Assembly: GCA_016219375.1 (NCBI GenBank) | Contig: JACRNC010000020.1 | Span: forward strand, 1 to 64,000 | Direction: 5' to 3' | Source: Burkholderiales bacterium | GTDB taxonomy: Bacteria; Pseudomonadota; Gammaproteobacteria; Burkholderiales; Burkholderiaceae_C | DNA: 64,000 nt | Part shown: one piece after another, positions 10,107 to 19,790 of the stretch | Position numbering within the stretch: position 1 is the first letter of the stretch | How the letters are laid out: each line of letters starts with the position of its first letter | Made by a program: the position numbers and the translations under genes | The notes under the pieces: generated by a model | What the model saw: only the letters and a program-made list of their open reading frames with translations | What the model was told of the DNA's origin: nothing | Databases searched by the model: none

Positions 10107-11312
10107 TCAACCCGCACGCTGCCACGCCGGCGCCCTCCACAACACCAGCGCGGCCACCGCGCTGATCAGGGCGCCCGCCACAAACGTCGCCGCCGGGCCG
10201 ACTCCGTCCCACAGCAGGCCCGCGGCCACGCTGGCCGCGAGCATGGCCAGCCCGCTGGCCAGGTTGAAGAAGCCGAACGCCGTGCCGCGCAGATCAGCCG
10301 GCGCGGTGTCGGCCACGAGCGCGGCCAGCAGACCCTGCGTTGCGCCCAGGTGCAGCCCCCACAGCGCCACGCCGGCCAGCACCCAGGCCCAGCCCGGACC
10401 GATGCGGCCCGCCACTGCCAGCACGATGTCCGCCGCGATGAGCAGCAGCAGGCCCGCGCCCAGCAGGCGTCGATGGTCCATGCGGTCCGACAGCCGGCCC
10501 AGCGGATAGGCCGAGACGGCGTATACGACGTTCATCGCCACCATGACCAGCGGCACCCAGGCGGCCGGGATGCCCTGCTGATGGGCGCGCAGCACAAGGA
10601 AAGCCTCGCTGAAGCGCGCCAGCGTGAACACCGCGCCGATGCCCACCACCCACCAGTAGGCCGACGGCAGCCGGCGCAGCCCGGCGCGGCTGATGGGCGA
10701 GCGGGTGGGCGGCGGCAGGCTCGCGGGGCGGGCGGGCTCATGTACACCCCGCCACAGCAGCAGCACGGCGAGCGCGCCCGGCACGACGGCCACCCAGAAG
10801 ACCGCGCGATAGTTTCCCTGCCACAGCAGCATCAAGCCCGTAGCACACAAGGGGCCGAGAAAGGCGCCCACGGTGTCCAGCGACTGCCGCAGCCCGAAGG
10901 CCGCCCCGCGCACCTCGGCGGGCGTGACGTCGGCGATCAGGGCATCGCGCGGCGCCCCGCGCAGCCCCTTGCCCAGCCGGTCTGCCAGCCGGGCAGCCAG
11001 CACCACGCCGGCCACCGGCGCCACGGCGAAGAGCGGCTTGCTGGCCGCCCCCAGGCCGTAGCCGAGCAGGGCCAGCGGCTTGCGCCGGCCCATGCGGTCG
11101 CTGATGACGCCGGAGAAGACCTTGACGATGAGGGCCAGCGACTCGGCCAGCCCCTCGATCAGCCCGACCATCACCGTGCTGGCACCCAGGCTCGCCACCA
11201 TGAAGAGCGGCAGCAGGCTGTGGATCATCTCGGATGAGACATCCATCAGCAGGCTGACGAAGCCCAGCGCCCAGACCGCGCGGGGCAGCGTGGCAGGCGA
11301 GCGGGGTGTCAT
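10107..11312 (-). CDS. MFS transporter
   Basis: 401 residues from the ATG at 11312; a GTG at 11327 is an alternative. Twelve membrane segments are predicted. The first contains MDVSSEMIHSLLPLF, and motif A reads GVISDRMGRRKPLA. The loop RLGKGLRGAPRDALIADVTP matches a widespread but uncharacterised MFS branch in proteobacteria. Inner membrane; substrate unknown. It stands alone between smpB (convergent) and tRNA-Thr (same strand, upstream). Confidence 0.85.
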   Translation of the reverse strand: MTPRSPATLPRAVWALGFVSLLMDVSSEMIHSLLPLFMVASLGASTVMVGLIEGLAESLALIVKVFSGVISDRMGRRKPLALLGYGLGAASKPLFAVAPVAGVVLAARLADRLGKGLRGAPRDALIADVTPAEVRGAAFGLRQSLDTVGAFLGPLCATGLMLLWQGNYRAVFWVAVVPGALAVLLLWRGVHEPARPASLPPPTRSPISRAGLRRLPSAYWWVVGIGAVFTLARFSEAFLVLRAHQQGIPAAWVPLVMVAMNVVYAVSAYPLGRLSDRMDHRRLLGAGLLLLIAADIVLAVAGRIGPGWAWVLAGVALWGLHLGATQGLLAALVADTAPADLRGTAFGFFNLASGLAMLAASVAAGLLWDGVGPAATFVAGALISAVAALVLWRAPAWQRAG

Positions 11313-11442
11313 AAGCAGCGGCGGCACGCAGCAGTCAGGCGATGGGCAGCTTCACAGCTCGCACGCCGGCAAACGATGGGCCGCCGCACAGACCCGCGCT
11401 GGCGGGTGCCGCAGGGATGCACAAGGCCAGCGGCGAAGCAGA

Positions 11443-11471
11443 AAAGACAAAAGCCGCACGAGGCGGCTTTT
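11443..11471 (-). terminator. Terminator of tRNA-Thr
   Basis: A perfect 9-bp stem AAAAGCCGC/GCGGCTTTT (11449-11457, 11463-11471) with a 5-nt loop; T-rich sequence follows on the minus strand. It lies about 40 nt downstream of the tRNA. Confidence 0.85.
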
Positions 11472-11511
11472 GAGGGATGCGGCCTTGCGGTGCGCAAGGC
11501 AAAGCAGAGAT

Positions 11512-11587
11512 TGGTGCCGGTGAAAGGAGTCGAACCCTCGACCTTCTCATTACGAATGAGCTGCTCTACCAACTGAGCTACACCGGC
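11512..11587 (-). tRNA. tRNA-Thr(CGT)
   Basis: 76 nt including an encoded CCA. The acceptor arms GCCGGTG/CACCGGC pair fully. The D arm is GCTC-AGTTGGTA-GAGC, the anticodon loop is TTCGTAA (anticodon CGT, reads ACG), and the T loop is TTCGACT. The G27-A43 mismatch at the top of the anticodon stem also occurs in E. coli thrW. The sequence is transcribed right to left. Confidence 0.97.
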
Positions 11588-11692
11588 AGCAAAGCACGCG
11601 ATTCTAGCAAGAGCCGGCAGGGCTGCAAGCCCCGCCGGGGCTGCACGGCGCACGGGCTTCGCCGGGCGAGCGGCCCGTGCACCGCAGCGGCG

Positions 11693-12700
11693 TCATGCCG
11701 CCTCGTGGTGGTAGGCGGTGACGCGCTCGACTTCGTTCTTGCTGCCCAGCACCACGGCCACACGCTGGTGCAGTTCGGTGGGGGGGATGTCCAGGATGCG
11801 CTGGCGGCCGTCGGTGGCCGCGCCGCCGGCCTGCTCCACCAGGAAGGCCATCGGATTGGCCTCGTACATCAGGCGCAGCTTGCCCGGCTTGCCCGGCTCG
11901 CGCTTGTCCCACGGGTACATGAAGATGCCGCCGCGGGTGAGGATGCGGTGCACGTCGGCCACCATCGAGGCGATCCAGCGCATGTTGAAGTCCTTGCCGC
12001 GCGGGCCTTCCTTGCCGGCCAGGCATTCGTCGATGTAGCGCTTCACCGGCGGCGCCCAGTGGCGCATGTTCGACATGTTGATGGCGAACTCCTTGGTGTC
12101 TTCCGGGATGCGCACCTTGTCTTCCGTCATGACCCAGGAGCCCTGCTCGCGGTCCAGCGTGAACATGACGACGCCATTGCCCACGGTGAGCACCAGCGTG
12201 GTCTGCGGGCCGTAGACGCAGTAGCCGGCGGCCACCTGCTCGCAGCCGGGCTGCAGGAAGCTCTTGGCGCTCACTTCCTGGCCATCGCGGTGCTGCAGCA
12301 CGCTGAAGATGGTGCCGATGCTGACGTTGACGTCGATGTTGCTGGAGCCGTCCAGCGGATCGAACAGCAGCAGGTACTCGCCGTGCGGATAGCGGTTGGG
12401 CACGGTGTAGATGTCGTCCATCTCCTCGGACGCCATCGCCGCCAGGTGGCCGCCCCACTCATTGGCCTCGATCAGCACCTCGTTGGCGATGACGTCGAGC
12501 TTCTTCTGCACCTCGCCCTGGACGTTCTCGGTGCCCAGGCTGCCCAGCACGCCGCCGAGCTCGCCCTTGTTGACGTTGATGGCGATGCGCTTGCAGGCGC
12601 GGGCGACGATTTCGATGAGCAGGCGCAGCTGGGGCGTGATGCGGCCGTTGTCGCGCTGCTGCTCGATCAGGTAGCGCGTGAGGCTGACGTTGTGAGTCAT
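11693..12700 (-). CDS. fbp: Class I fructose-1,6-bisphosphatase
   Basis: 335 residues, full length. It hydrolyses fructose-1,6-bisphosphate to fructose-6-phosphate in gluconeogenesis (and the Calvin cycle where present). Metal and substrate motifs are visible: [20 protein letters not shown] (Li-sensitive phosphatase signature), the [20 protein letters not shown] loop and [12 protein letters not shown] near the C-terminus. It lies 27 bp downstream of pepN on the same strand and is probably co-transcribed with it. Confidence 0.97.
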   Translation of the reverse strand: MTHNVSLTRYLIEQQRDNGRITPQLRLLIEIVARACKRIAINVNKGELGGVLGSLGTENVQGEVQKKLDVIANEVLIEANEWGGHLAAMASEEMDDIYTVPNRYPHGEYLLLFDPLDGSSNIDVNVSIGTIFSVLQHRDGQEVSAKSFLQPGCEQVAAGYCVYGPQTTLVLTVGNGVVMFTLDREQGSWVMTEDKVRIPEDTKEFAINMSNMRHWAPPVKRYIDECLAGKEGPRGKDFNMRWIASMVADVHRILTRGGIFMYPWDKREPGKPGKLRLMYEANPMAFLVEQAGGAATDGRQRILDIPPTELHQRVAVVLGSKNEVERVTAYHHEAA

Positions 12701-12727
12701 GGGCTCGTCCTGGTTTGATGAAGTGGT

Positions 12728-15403
12728 TCAGGCCTGCAGGGCACGCGTGACGATCTCGCGCACGTCGTCCGACAGCTCCGGCCGGCCCGCGATGCGTGCG
12801 ATGGCCTCGCGCGCGGCGCTGCGGTAGGGCTCGGCCAGCTGGGTCCAGCGGTCCAGGGCGCGGGCCAGGCGGGCGGCCAGCTGCGGGTTGATCGGGTCGA
12901 TCTCGATCACGCGATCGGCCCAGAAGACGTAGCCCGCCGCATCGGTGCGGTGGAAGGCCGAGGGGTTGAGCATGCACAGGCTCATCAGCAGGCTGCGCGC
13001 GCGGTTGGGCGTGCGCAGGGTGAAGTCCGGATGCTGCATCAGCGCCTTGGCGCGGGCGAAGACGCGGCCGTCGCGCTCAGGTGCGGCCACCTGCAGCGCG
13101 AACCACTTGTCGATGACCAGCGGCTCGTCGCGGAACTGGGCATGGAAGCGCTGCAGCGCCGGCTCGGCCAGCTCGGCATGGGCGTGCACCAGGGCGGCCA
13201 GCGCGCCGAAGCGGTCGGTCATGTTGGTGGCGTCCTTGAAGCGCTGCAACGCGCGGCCGGGCCACACCGGGTTGCCGCATTCGGTGGCGTGCAGCACGAG
13301 GTTGGCCAGCGCCAGGTTGGCCAGCGCGCGGCGGCCGGCGCTGACCGGGTCGGGCGAGTAGGCGCCGGTGTCGTGGTGCGCCTCCCAGATCGCCGCCCAT
13401 TCCTCGTGCAACGCGGCGGCCAGTTGGCTCTTGAGCGACTCGCGTGCGGCGTGGATGCGCTGCGGGTCGACCACGTCGAGCTGCTCGGCGACGATGCTCT
13501 CGCCGGGCAGGGTCAGCACCAGCTCCTTGAAGGCGGCGTCGAGCTTGGGCGCGCGCAGGATGGCGCGCAGGGCCTCCACGTAGCGCTCATCGGCCGTGAT
13601 GGCGCCGCCGCCCTGCACGGCTGCCACCAGCCGGCGCAGCGCCAGCTGCTGCGCCGCCTCCCAGCGGTTGAACGGATCGTGGTCATGCGCGAGCAGCGTG
13701 AAGAGCTGATCGTCGGTGTAGTCGGCCTCCAGCACCACCGGCGCGGAGAAGCCGCGCAGCAGCGAGGGTACCGGCTCCACCGGCACGTGCACGAAGGTGA
13801 AGGTCTGCTCCGGCTGGTCGAGCACGACCACCTCTTCGGTGCCGCCGGGCATCAGCTCGCCTTCCGGATGGATGACGAGGTTGCGGCCATCCGGGGCGAC
13901 CAGGCCCAGGGCCACCGGGATGACGAAGGGCTGCTTCTCGGCCTGGCCGGGCGTGGCCGGGCAGGACTGGGTCAGCGTGAGGCGGTAGCTGCGCGACTCG
14001 GCGTCGTATACCCCGCGGGCCTTCACGCGCGGCGTGCCGGCCTGGGCATACCAGCGCTTGAAGGCGCCCAGCTTCTTCGCCAGCTCGCTGTCGGGGTTGG
14101 CATCGGCGATCGCCTGGGCGAAGTCGTCGCAGGTCACCGCCTGGCCATCATGGCGCTCGAAGTAGAGCTTCATGCCCTTGGCGAAGCCCTCGCGGCCGAC
14201 CAGGGTGTGCATCATGCGCACGACCTCGGCGCCCTTCTCGTAGACGGTGGCGGTGTAGAAGTTGTCGATGGCCAGGTAGCTGTCCGGGCGCACCGGGTGG
14301 GCCATCGGGCCGGCGTCCTCGGAGAACTGGAACTGGCGCAGCTGGCGCACGTCCTCGATGCGCTTGACCGCGCGGGCCGAGGGCGAGCCGGCCATGTCCT
14401 GGCTGAACTCCTGGTCGCGGAAGACCGTCAGGCCTTCTTTCAGCGAGAGCTGGAACCAGTCGCGGCAGGTGACGCGATTGCCCGTCCAGTTGTGGAAGTA
14501 TTCGTGGGCGACCACGCTCTCCACATTGGCGAAGTCGGCATCGGTGGCCGTGGCCGGGTTGGCCAGGACGAACTTGGTGTTGAAGATGTTCAACCCCTTG
14601 TTCTCCATCGCGCCCATGTTGAAGTCGCTGACCGCGACGATCATGAAGCGGTCCAGGTCCAGGGGCAGGCCGAAGCGGGCTTCGTCCCAGACCAGGGAGG
14701 CGATGAGCGAGTTCATCGCATGCTCGGTCTTGTCGAGGTCGCCCCGGCGCACATAGACCTGCAGCAGGTGATCGCGGCCGTTGCGCGCCCTGACCTTCTG
14801 CTCGCGCGCCACCAGGTCGGCGCCGACCAGGGCGAACAGGTAGCAGGGCTTGGGATGCGGGTCGTGCCAGCGGGCCTCATGGCGGCCGCCGTCCAGGTCC
14901 TTGGTCTCCAGCAGGTTGCCGTTGGACAGCAGGACGGGGAAGCGCGCCTTGTCCGCACGCAGCGTGACCGTGTAGACCGCCATCACGTCGGGCCGGTCCA
15001 GGAAGTAGGTGATGCGGCGAAAGCCCTGCGCCTCGCACTGGGTGAAGAAGCCGCCGCTGGAGGTGTAGAGCCCGCTGAGCTGGGTGTTCTTCTCGGGCGC
15101 GCAGGTGGTGCGCACCTCCAGGCTGAACTCGCCCTCGGGCAGGTTGTCCAGCACGAGCTGGTGGCCCTCGACGCGGAAGGACACCGACTCGCCGTTGACC
15201 AGCACCCGCGTGAGGTTGAGGTCCTCGCCGTCCAGGCGCAGCGGGCCGGCGGGCTGGTCCGCATTGCGCACCAGCTGCATGCGGTTGATGACCAGGGTCT
15301 TGGCCGGGTCCAGGTCGAAGGTCAGGTCGACCGTCTTGATCCAGTAGGCCGGGGCGGTGTAGTCCTCGCGCCGGACGATGCTGGCAGTGCCTTCGCGCAT
15401 CAT
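12728..15403 (-). CDS. pepN: Aminopeptidase N (M1 family)
   Basis: 891 residues, the length of bacterial alanyl aminopeptidases. It removes N-terminal residues from peptides in the cytosol or periplasm. The exopeptidase motif GAMENKGLNIF is present. The zinc site HEYFHNW plus Glu of LKEGLTVFRDQEFS follows about 40 residues later. The C-terminal ARM-like domain is complete. The start is MM at 15403/15400. It sits 54 bp downstream of prfB; prfB-pepN-fbp reads as one unit. Confidence 0.97.
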   Translation of the reverse strand: MMREGTASIVRREDYTAPAYWIKTVDLTFDLDPAKTLVINRMQLVRNADQPAGPLRLDGEDLNLTRVLVNGESVSFRVEGHQLVLDNLPEGEFSLEVRTTCAPEKNTQLSGLYTSSGGFFTQCEAQGFRRITYFLDRPDVMAVYTVTLRADKARFPVLLSNGNLLETKDLDGGRHEARWHDPHPKPCYLFALVGADLVAREQKVRARNGRDHLLQVYVRRGDLDKTEHAMNSLIASLVWDEARFGLPLDLDRFMIVAVSDFNMGAMENKGLNIFNTKFVLANPATATDADFANVESVVAHEYFHNWTGNRVTCRDWFQLSLKEGLTVFRDQEFSQDMAGSPSARAVKRIEDVRQLRQFQFSEDAGPMAHPVRPDSYLAIDNFYTATVYEKGAEVVRMMHTLVGREGFAKGMKLYFERHDGQAVTCDDFAQAIADANPDSELAKKLGAFKRWYAQAGTPRVKARGVYDAESRSYRLTLTQSCPATPGQAEKQPFVIPVALGLVAPDGRNLVIHPEGELMPGGTEEVVVLDQPEQTFTFVHVPVEPVPSLLRGFSAPVVLEADYTDDQLFTLLAHDHDPFNRWEAAQQLALRRLVAAVQGGGAITADERYVEALRAILRAPKLDAAFKELVLTLPGESIVAEQLDVVDPQRIHAARESLKSQLAAALHEEWAAIWEAHHDTGAYSPDPVSAGRRALANLALANLVLHATECGNPVWPGRALQRFKDATNMTDRFGALAALVHAHAELAEPALQRFHAQFRDEPLVIDKWFALQVAAPERDGRVFARAKALMQHPDFTLRTPNRARSLLMSLCMLNPSAFHRTDAAGYVFWADRVIEIDPINPQLAARLARALDRWTQLAEPYRSAAREAIARIAGRPELSDDVREIVTRALQA

Positions 15404-15457
15404 GGTCGTCTCGCTGTGTTGTTGTGGGCGGGGGCCGGGCGGGGCGTCGGGCCGCGC

Positions 15458-16562
15458 TCAGACGCCCTGCTTGAGGCTGGCTTCGATGAAGGGGTCGAGG
15501 TCGCCGTCGAGCACCTTCTGCGTGTTGCTGATCTCGACGTTGGTGCGCAGGTCCTTGATGCGGCTCTGGTCGAGCACATAGCTGCGGATCTGGTGGCCCC
15601 AGCCGACGTCGGTCTTGCTGTCCTCCAGCTTCTGCTGCTGCTCGCGCTGCTTGCGCATCTCGTGCTCGTAGAGCCGCGCGCGCAGCATCTGCCAGGCCTC
15701 GTCGCGGTTGCGGTGCTGCGAACGGTCGTTCTGGCACTGCACGACGATGCCCGTGGGGATGTGCGTCAGGCGCACGGCGGAGTCGGTCTTGTTGATGTGC
15801 TGGCCGCCCGCGCCGCTGGCACGGAAGGTGTCGGTGCGCACGTCGGAGGGGTTGATCTCGATCTCGATCGAGTCGTCGACCTCGGGGTAGACGAACACCG
15901 ATGCGAAGGACGTGTGGCGCCCACCGGACGAGTCGAACGGGCTCTTGCGCACCAGGCGGTGCACGCCGGTCTCGGTGCGCAGGTGGCCGAAGGCGTACTC
16001 GCCCTCGATCTTGATGGTGGCGCTCTTGATGCCCGCCACGTCGCCGGGCGACTCTTCCATCACGTCGGCCTTGAAGCCCTTGCGCTCGCAGTACTTGAGG
16101 TACTGGCGCAGCAGCATGCTGGCCCAGTCGCAGGCCTCGGTGCCGCCGGCGCCGGCCTGGATGTCCAGGAAGCAGGGCATGTGGTCGGCCGGGTTGTTGA
16201 ACATCCGGCGGAACTCCAGGCCCTCGACCTGTTTGGCGAGCTCCCCGGCATCGGCCTCGATGGCCAGCAGGCTGTCGGTGTCGCCCTCGGCCTTGGCCAT
16301 CTCGTAGAGCTCAAGGTTGTCCGACAGGTTGCCGGTGAGCGACTCGATGGTCAGCACCACGGCTTCGAGCGACTTCTTCTCGCGCCCCAGCTCCTGGGCG
16401 CCCTTGGGGTCGTTCCAGACGGCGGGGTCTTCGAGTGCGGCGTTGACCTCGCTCAGGCGGCGGGACTTCTCATCGAAGTCAAAGATACCTCCGTAGGTCC
16501 TGGGTGCGCTGGCTGAGGTCGGCGAGGTGCGTACCCAGGGCGTTGATGCGTTCGATGTCCAT
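15458..16562 (-). CDS. prfB: Peptide chain release factor 2, with programmed +1 frameshift
   Basis: RF2 terminates translation at UGA and UAA. The gene starts at the ATG at 16562 ([10 protein letters not shown]) and reads 27 codons to ...LRRYL, where an in-frame UGA lies at 16481-16479. The sequence there is CGG AGG TAT CTT TGA C: an internal Shine-Dalgarno (GGAGG) three bases before the CTT slip codon and a UGA-C stop, the classic autoregulatory +1 shift. Reading resumes at GAC (D-F-D-E-K-S) and gives a total of 367 residues. The SPF anticodon-mimic motif ([11 protein letters not shown]) and the GGQ loop ([15 protein letters not shown]) are present. A single-frame reading extended upstream to 16963 is an artefact. 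Confidence 0.97.
16479..16494 (-). promoter_or_regulatory. RF2 recoding site
   Basis: GGAGGTATCTTTGAC carries the internal Shine-Dalgarno GGAGG, the slippery CTT and the UGA stop with a following C. RF2 shortage favours the +1 shift and so RF2 synthesis. Confidence 0.93.
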
Positions 16563-16652
16563 GACTTGATCCTTGTCTTGGCCGCGGCGCAGAGCCGGGC
16601 TGGGTGTGAGGAGGGCCGCGCATCACCGCTGCGGCCGAAGCCGTGGATTTTC

Positions 16653-17588
16653 TCATGCGCCCTGCCCCCAGAAGGCCTGCAGCAGGGCGGCCACACGCTC
16701 GGGCTGGTCGTGGTGGAGCATGTGGCCGGCGGCGGCCACCGTCTCGCGCCGGGCACGCGGCACCACCTGCAGGCGCTGGGCGAATTCGCTGCGGGGATAG
16801 CGGTCGCCCCACCAGGCGCGCGTCTCGTCGATCTCGGCCTCGATGACGAGCGTGGGCGCGGTGATGGCGGCCCAGCAGGCCATGACCTCCTCCTTGCGGT
16901 AGAGCATGGGGTTGCTGCGCTTGTGGGCCGGGTCGCCGCGCAGCGTCCAGCGGCCGGACTCACCCTGGCTGGCCCAGTGCGCCGCCAGCCAGCGGGCGCG
17001 CTCGTTGGTCAGGCGCGGGTTGTTGGCCTGCATGCGCTGGGCCACGGCATTCAGGCTGTCGTAGTCCTTCAGGCGGCCGGGCTTCTTGAGCTCGTCCAGC
17101 CAGCCGGCCAGGCGGGCGGGGGCCTCGGCGGGCTGGGTGGCGGGCATGCCGAAGCCCTCCAGGTTGACCAGGGTGCGGATGCGCTGCGGGCGCAAGCCGG
17201 CGTAGACCATCACCACGTTGCCGCCCATGCTGTGGCCGACCAGGTCGATGGGCTGCTGCAGGCCGCAGGCGTCCAGCAGGCCGTCCAGGTCGCCCAGGTA
17301 GTCCGGGAACCAGTAGGCGTCGGTGCCGGGGCCGGGCGTCAGGCCGAAGCCGCGCCAGTCGGGGGCGATGATGTGGCGGTCCTCGCCCAGGGCATCGACC
17401 ACGAACTGGAAGGAGGCGCCCACGTCCATCCAGCCGTGGACCATGACCACCGTGGGCCGCTCGGGCGTGGCCAGGCTGCGGTCGCCCCACTCCAGCAAGT
17501 GATAGCGCAGGCCGCGCACATCGACGAAGGCGCTGCGCGCGGGGCGGCGGGGGTGATAGGCGGGCGCGGGCGTGGCGGCAGGTGGCAT
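16653..17588 (-). CDS. Alpha/beta-fold hydrolase
   Basis: 311 residues from the ATG at 17588, the only good start after the upstream palindrome. The nucleophile elbow is GHSMGG, the oxyanion HGWMD sits at the first strand ([11 protein letters not shown]), and the catalytic His lies in [14 protein letters not shown] near the end. An acid residue follows in [11 protein letters not shown]. Probably a cytosolic esterase or epoxide-hydrolase-like enzyme; the substrate is unknown. It diverges from a thioesterase gene across a perfect palindrome, so the pair may share a regulator. Confidence 0.85.
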   Translation of the reverse strand: MPPAATPAPAYHPRRPARSAFVDVRGLRYHLLEWGDRSLATPERPTVVMVHGWMDVGASFQFVVDALGEDRHIIAPDWRGFGLTPGPGTDAYWFPDYLGDLDGLLDACGLQQPIDLVGHSMGGNVVMVYAGLRPQRIRTLVNLEGFGMPATQPAEAPARLAGWLDELKKPGRLKDYDSLNAVAQRMQANNPRLTNERARWLAAHWASQGESGRWTLRGDPAHKRSNPMLYRKEEVMACWAAITAPTLVIEAEIDETRAWWGDRYPRSEFAQRLQVVPRARRETVAAAGHMLHHDQPERVAALLQAFWGQGA

Positions 17589-17630
17589 GGGCGTGGCGCT
17601 TGCCGGCGGATGCCCCTGGCCGGCAAAAGT

Positions 17631-17646
17631 GAACGAACGTTCGTTC
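17631..17646. promoter_or_regulatory. Perfect 16-bp palindrome, probable TetR-type operator
   Basis: GAACGAACGTTCGTTC reads identically on both strands and sits in the 99-bp gap between the divergent hydrolase and thioesterase genes. Its size, symmetry and position fit an operator for a TetR/AcrR-family dimer. No regulator gene is adjacent. Confidence 0.65.
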
Positions 17647-17687
17647 GATAATGCCACGCCCTCCTGCTTGTATACCGAGGTGTTTGC

Positions 17688-18527
17688 ATGAGTACCCCGC
17701 CCGTCCACCTGTATGACCTGCTGGCCGCGCGCACCGTCAGCGGCAGCCGCGTGCAGGCCCGCATCACCGAGGACTGGCTGCAAGGCCGCACCACCTTCGG
17801 CGGGCTGATCGCCGTGCTGGGCGTGCAGGCCATGCGCGACATCGCCGGCCCAGCCTGGCCCGCCGACGTGAGCCTGCGCGCGCTGCAGACCAACTTCGTC
17901 GGCCCGGTGGGCGTTGGGCAGGTCGATGTGGACGTGACGCTGCTGCGCGAGGGCAAGAACGTGCGCCAGGTGCAGGCCACCGTGTCGCAAGGCGGGCAGC
18001 TGGCCGCGGTGCTGCTGGGGGTCTTCGGCGCGCCGCGCGAGACCTCCCTGCCGCCGCTGATCCCGCAGCGCCCTGCCCCGCTGCGCGAGGCCGACGACCT
18101 GCCCGCCCTGCCCTTCGTGCCGGGCCTGACGCCCAACTTCACCCAGCACATCGACTTCCGCTGGTCCGACGGCGCCCTGCCCTTCACCGGCGGGCAGCAA
18201 TGGAACTCCAGCATCCACATGCGGCTGCACGGGGACGAGCTGCCGGCGGAGCTGGCCCACCTGGACGAGCTGCTGACCGTGCTGCTGGCCGATGCTGCGC
18301 CCACGCCGGTGCTGGGGCGCCTGCAGAAGATGGGGCCGGCCAGCTCGGTGTCCTGGGCGCTGGAGGTGCGGCCGCTGCCCGCTGGATCGACCACGACCGG
18401 CTGGTGGCGCGTGGACAAGGAGGCGCTGGCCGCGGCCGACGGGTACGTCAACGAGCGCGCGCTGCTGTGGGCCCCGGACGGCTCACTGGCGGCCTACGGC
18501 TACCAGGTCGTGGCCGTCTATGCCTGA
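17688..18527 (+). CDS. Acyl-CoA thioesterase-like double-hotdog protein
   Basis: 279 residues. The N-terminal half (WLQGRTTFGGLIAVLGVQAM, then SLRALQTNFVGPV) is the first hotdog of the TesB/4HBT_3 class, and the second half carries the matching domain. Such proteins hydrolyse acyl-CoA thioesters; chain-length preference cannot be read. The next gene starts inside its stop (8-nt overlap), so it is probably co-transcribed with the chromate transporter genes although they are functionally unrelated. Confidence 0.85.
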   Translation: MSTPPVHLYDLLAARTVSGSRVQARITEDWLQGRTTFGGLIAVLGVQAMRDIAGPAWPADVSLRALQTNFVGPVGVGQVDVDVTLLREGKNVRQVQATVSQGGQLAAVLLGVFGAPRETSLPPLIPQRPAPLREADDLPALPFVPGLTPNFTQHIDFRWSDGALPFTGGQQWNSSIHMRLHGDELPAELAHLDELLTVLLADAAPTPVLGRLQKMGPASSVSWALEVRPLPAGSTTTGWWRVDKEALAAADGYVNERALLWAPDGSLAAYGYQVVAVYA

Positions 18528-19155
18528 TCGGGTTGGCGAGGCCGCCGCTCCGCGGGGCCCGGCATCGCCCTGGGAGCTGTTCACCACCTTCACCGTGCTG
18601 GCACTGCAGGGCTTCGGCGGCGTGCTGGCGGTGGCGCAGCGCGAGCTCTGCGACCGCCGCGGCTGGCTCACGCCGGCCGAGTTCGTGGAGATCCTCTCCA
18701 TCGGCCAGGTGCTGCCCGGGCCCAACGTGTGCAACCTGTCGCTGATGGTGGGCGACCGCTTCTTCGGCTGGCGCGGCGCCTTTGCCGCGCTGGCCGGCAT
18801 GACGGCGCTGCCGCTGCTCATCGTGCTGGTGCTGGCGGCCCTGCTGGGCGGCGGCGGCGTGCATCCGCTGGTGGACGGCGCGCTGCACGGCATGGGCTTG
18901 ACCGTCTCCGGACTGATCGGCGGCACCGCGCTGCGGCTGGCCGCCCCGCTGCGCCACAGCGCGATGGGCCGGCTGGCCTGCGCGGCGGCGGCGGGCCTCA
19001 CCTTCGTGCTGATCGCCTTCGCGCGGCTGCCGCTGGTGTGGGTGCTGGCCGGCGTCGGCCTGCCGGCCATCGCCTGGGCGGGCTGGCAGCTCACGCGCCA
19101 GGCGCAGGCGCAAGCCCGGGCGCGCGCTCCGGGCACGGCCGGCCAGGAGGACTGA
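18520..19155 (+). CDS. chrA: Chromate transporter, N-terminal-type subunit
   Basis: 211 residues from the ATG at 18520, which overlaps the thioesterase stop. It matches one CHR domain: LQGFGGVLAVAQRELCDRRG, then the signature GQVLPGPNVCNLSLMVGDRF, followed by about five membrane segments. Together with the next gene it forms a two-gene short-chain CHR transporter in the inner membrane that probably exports chromate; activity on chromate is inferred from family. Confidence 0.88.
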   Translation: MPDRVGEAAAPRGPASPWELFTTFTVLALQGFGGVLAVAQRELCDRRGWLTPAEFVEILSIGQVLPGPNVCNLSLMVGDRFFGWRGAFAALAGMTALPLLIVLVLAALLGGGGVHPLVDGALHGMGLTVSGLIGGTALRLAAPLRHSAMGRLACAAAAGLTFVLIAFARLPLVWVLAGVGLPAIAWAGWQLTRQAQAQARARAPGTAGQED

Positions 19156-19686
19156 ATGGCCGCCGACTGGGATGCCGTGCTGCAGCTCTTCACCGGCTTC
19201 GTGCAGCTGTCGCTGCTGGCCATCGGCGGGGCGGTATCGGTGGCGCCGGAGATGCACCGCGTCTTCGTGAGCCAGCAAGGGCTGCTCAGCGACGCGCAGT
19301 TCACCAGCTCGATGGCGCTGGCGCAGGCCGCCCCGGGGCCCAATGTGCTGTTCGTGGCGGTGATGGGTTTCCATGCCGCCGGGGTGGCCGGCGCGCTGGC
19401 GGCCCTGGCCGGGATCATGCTGCCCTCCACCACGCTGGCGCTGGTGGTCTCGCGCTGGGGCCGCCGGCGCGGCGACTGGCTGCCGTTGCAGGCCTTCAAG
19501 CTGGGCATGGCGCCGGTGACGCTGGGGCTGATCGCGGCCACCGGCTGGCTGTTGGCCCCGCCGGCCGACCAGCCCGCCGCCGTGGCCCTGACCGTGGCCT
19601 GCGCGCTGATCGTCTGGCGCACGCGGCTGCACCTGCTGTGGCTGCTGGCCGCAGGCGCGCTGGCCGGGATGCTGGGCTGGGTGTAG
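19156..19686 (+). CDS. Chromate transporter, C-terminal-type subunit
   Basis: 176 residues; the ATG directly follows the previous stop (TGAATG). A second CHR domain: LSLLAIGGAVSVAPEMHR, then ALAQAAPGPNVLFVAVMGF, with 5-6 membrane segments. Short-chain CHR proteins work as pairs with opposite membrane topology, and this gene is the partner of the preceding one. Confidence 0.88.
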   Translation: MAADWDAVLQLFTGFVQLSLLAIGGAVSVAPEMHRVFVSQQGLLSDAQFTSSMALAQAAPGPNVLFVAVMGFHAAGVAGALAALAGIMLPSTTLALVVSRWGRRRGDWLPLQAFKLGMAPVTLGLIAATGWLLAPPADQPAAVALTVACALIVWRTRLHLLWLLAAGALAGMLGWV

Positions 19687-19790
19687 CGCCCTGGGTGTAA
19701 CGCCTGATGCACGCACGCCAGCCGCCGGCCGACACGGCAGCGATGAGCCTGCTGACGTCAGGCCCGGCACCGGGGTGCCAAACTGCCGGC

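Noticed and set aside
12950-16516. Plus-strand open frame of 1188 codons antisense to pepN and prfB
   Set aside because: A GC-rich shadow frame: His/Ala/Gly/Leu-biased, matches no family and covers two genes with complete motifs.
16563-16963. Upstream extension of the RF2 frame to 16963
   Set aside because: It is the +1 frame read past the recoding site; the true N-terminus is the 27-codon zero frame starting at 16562.
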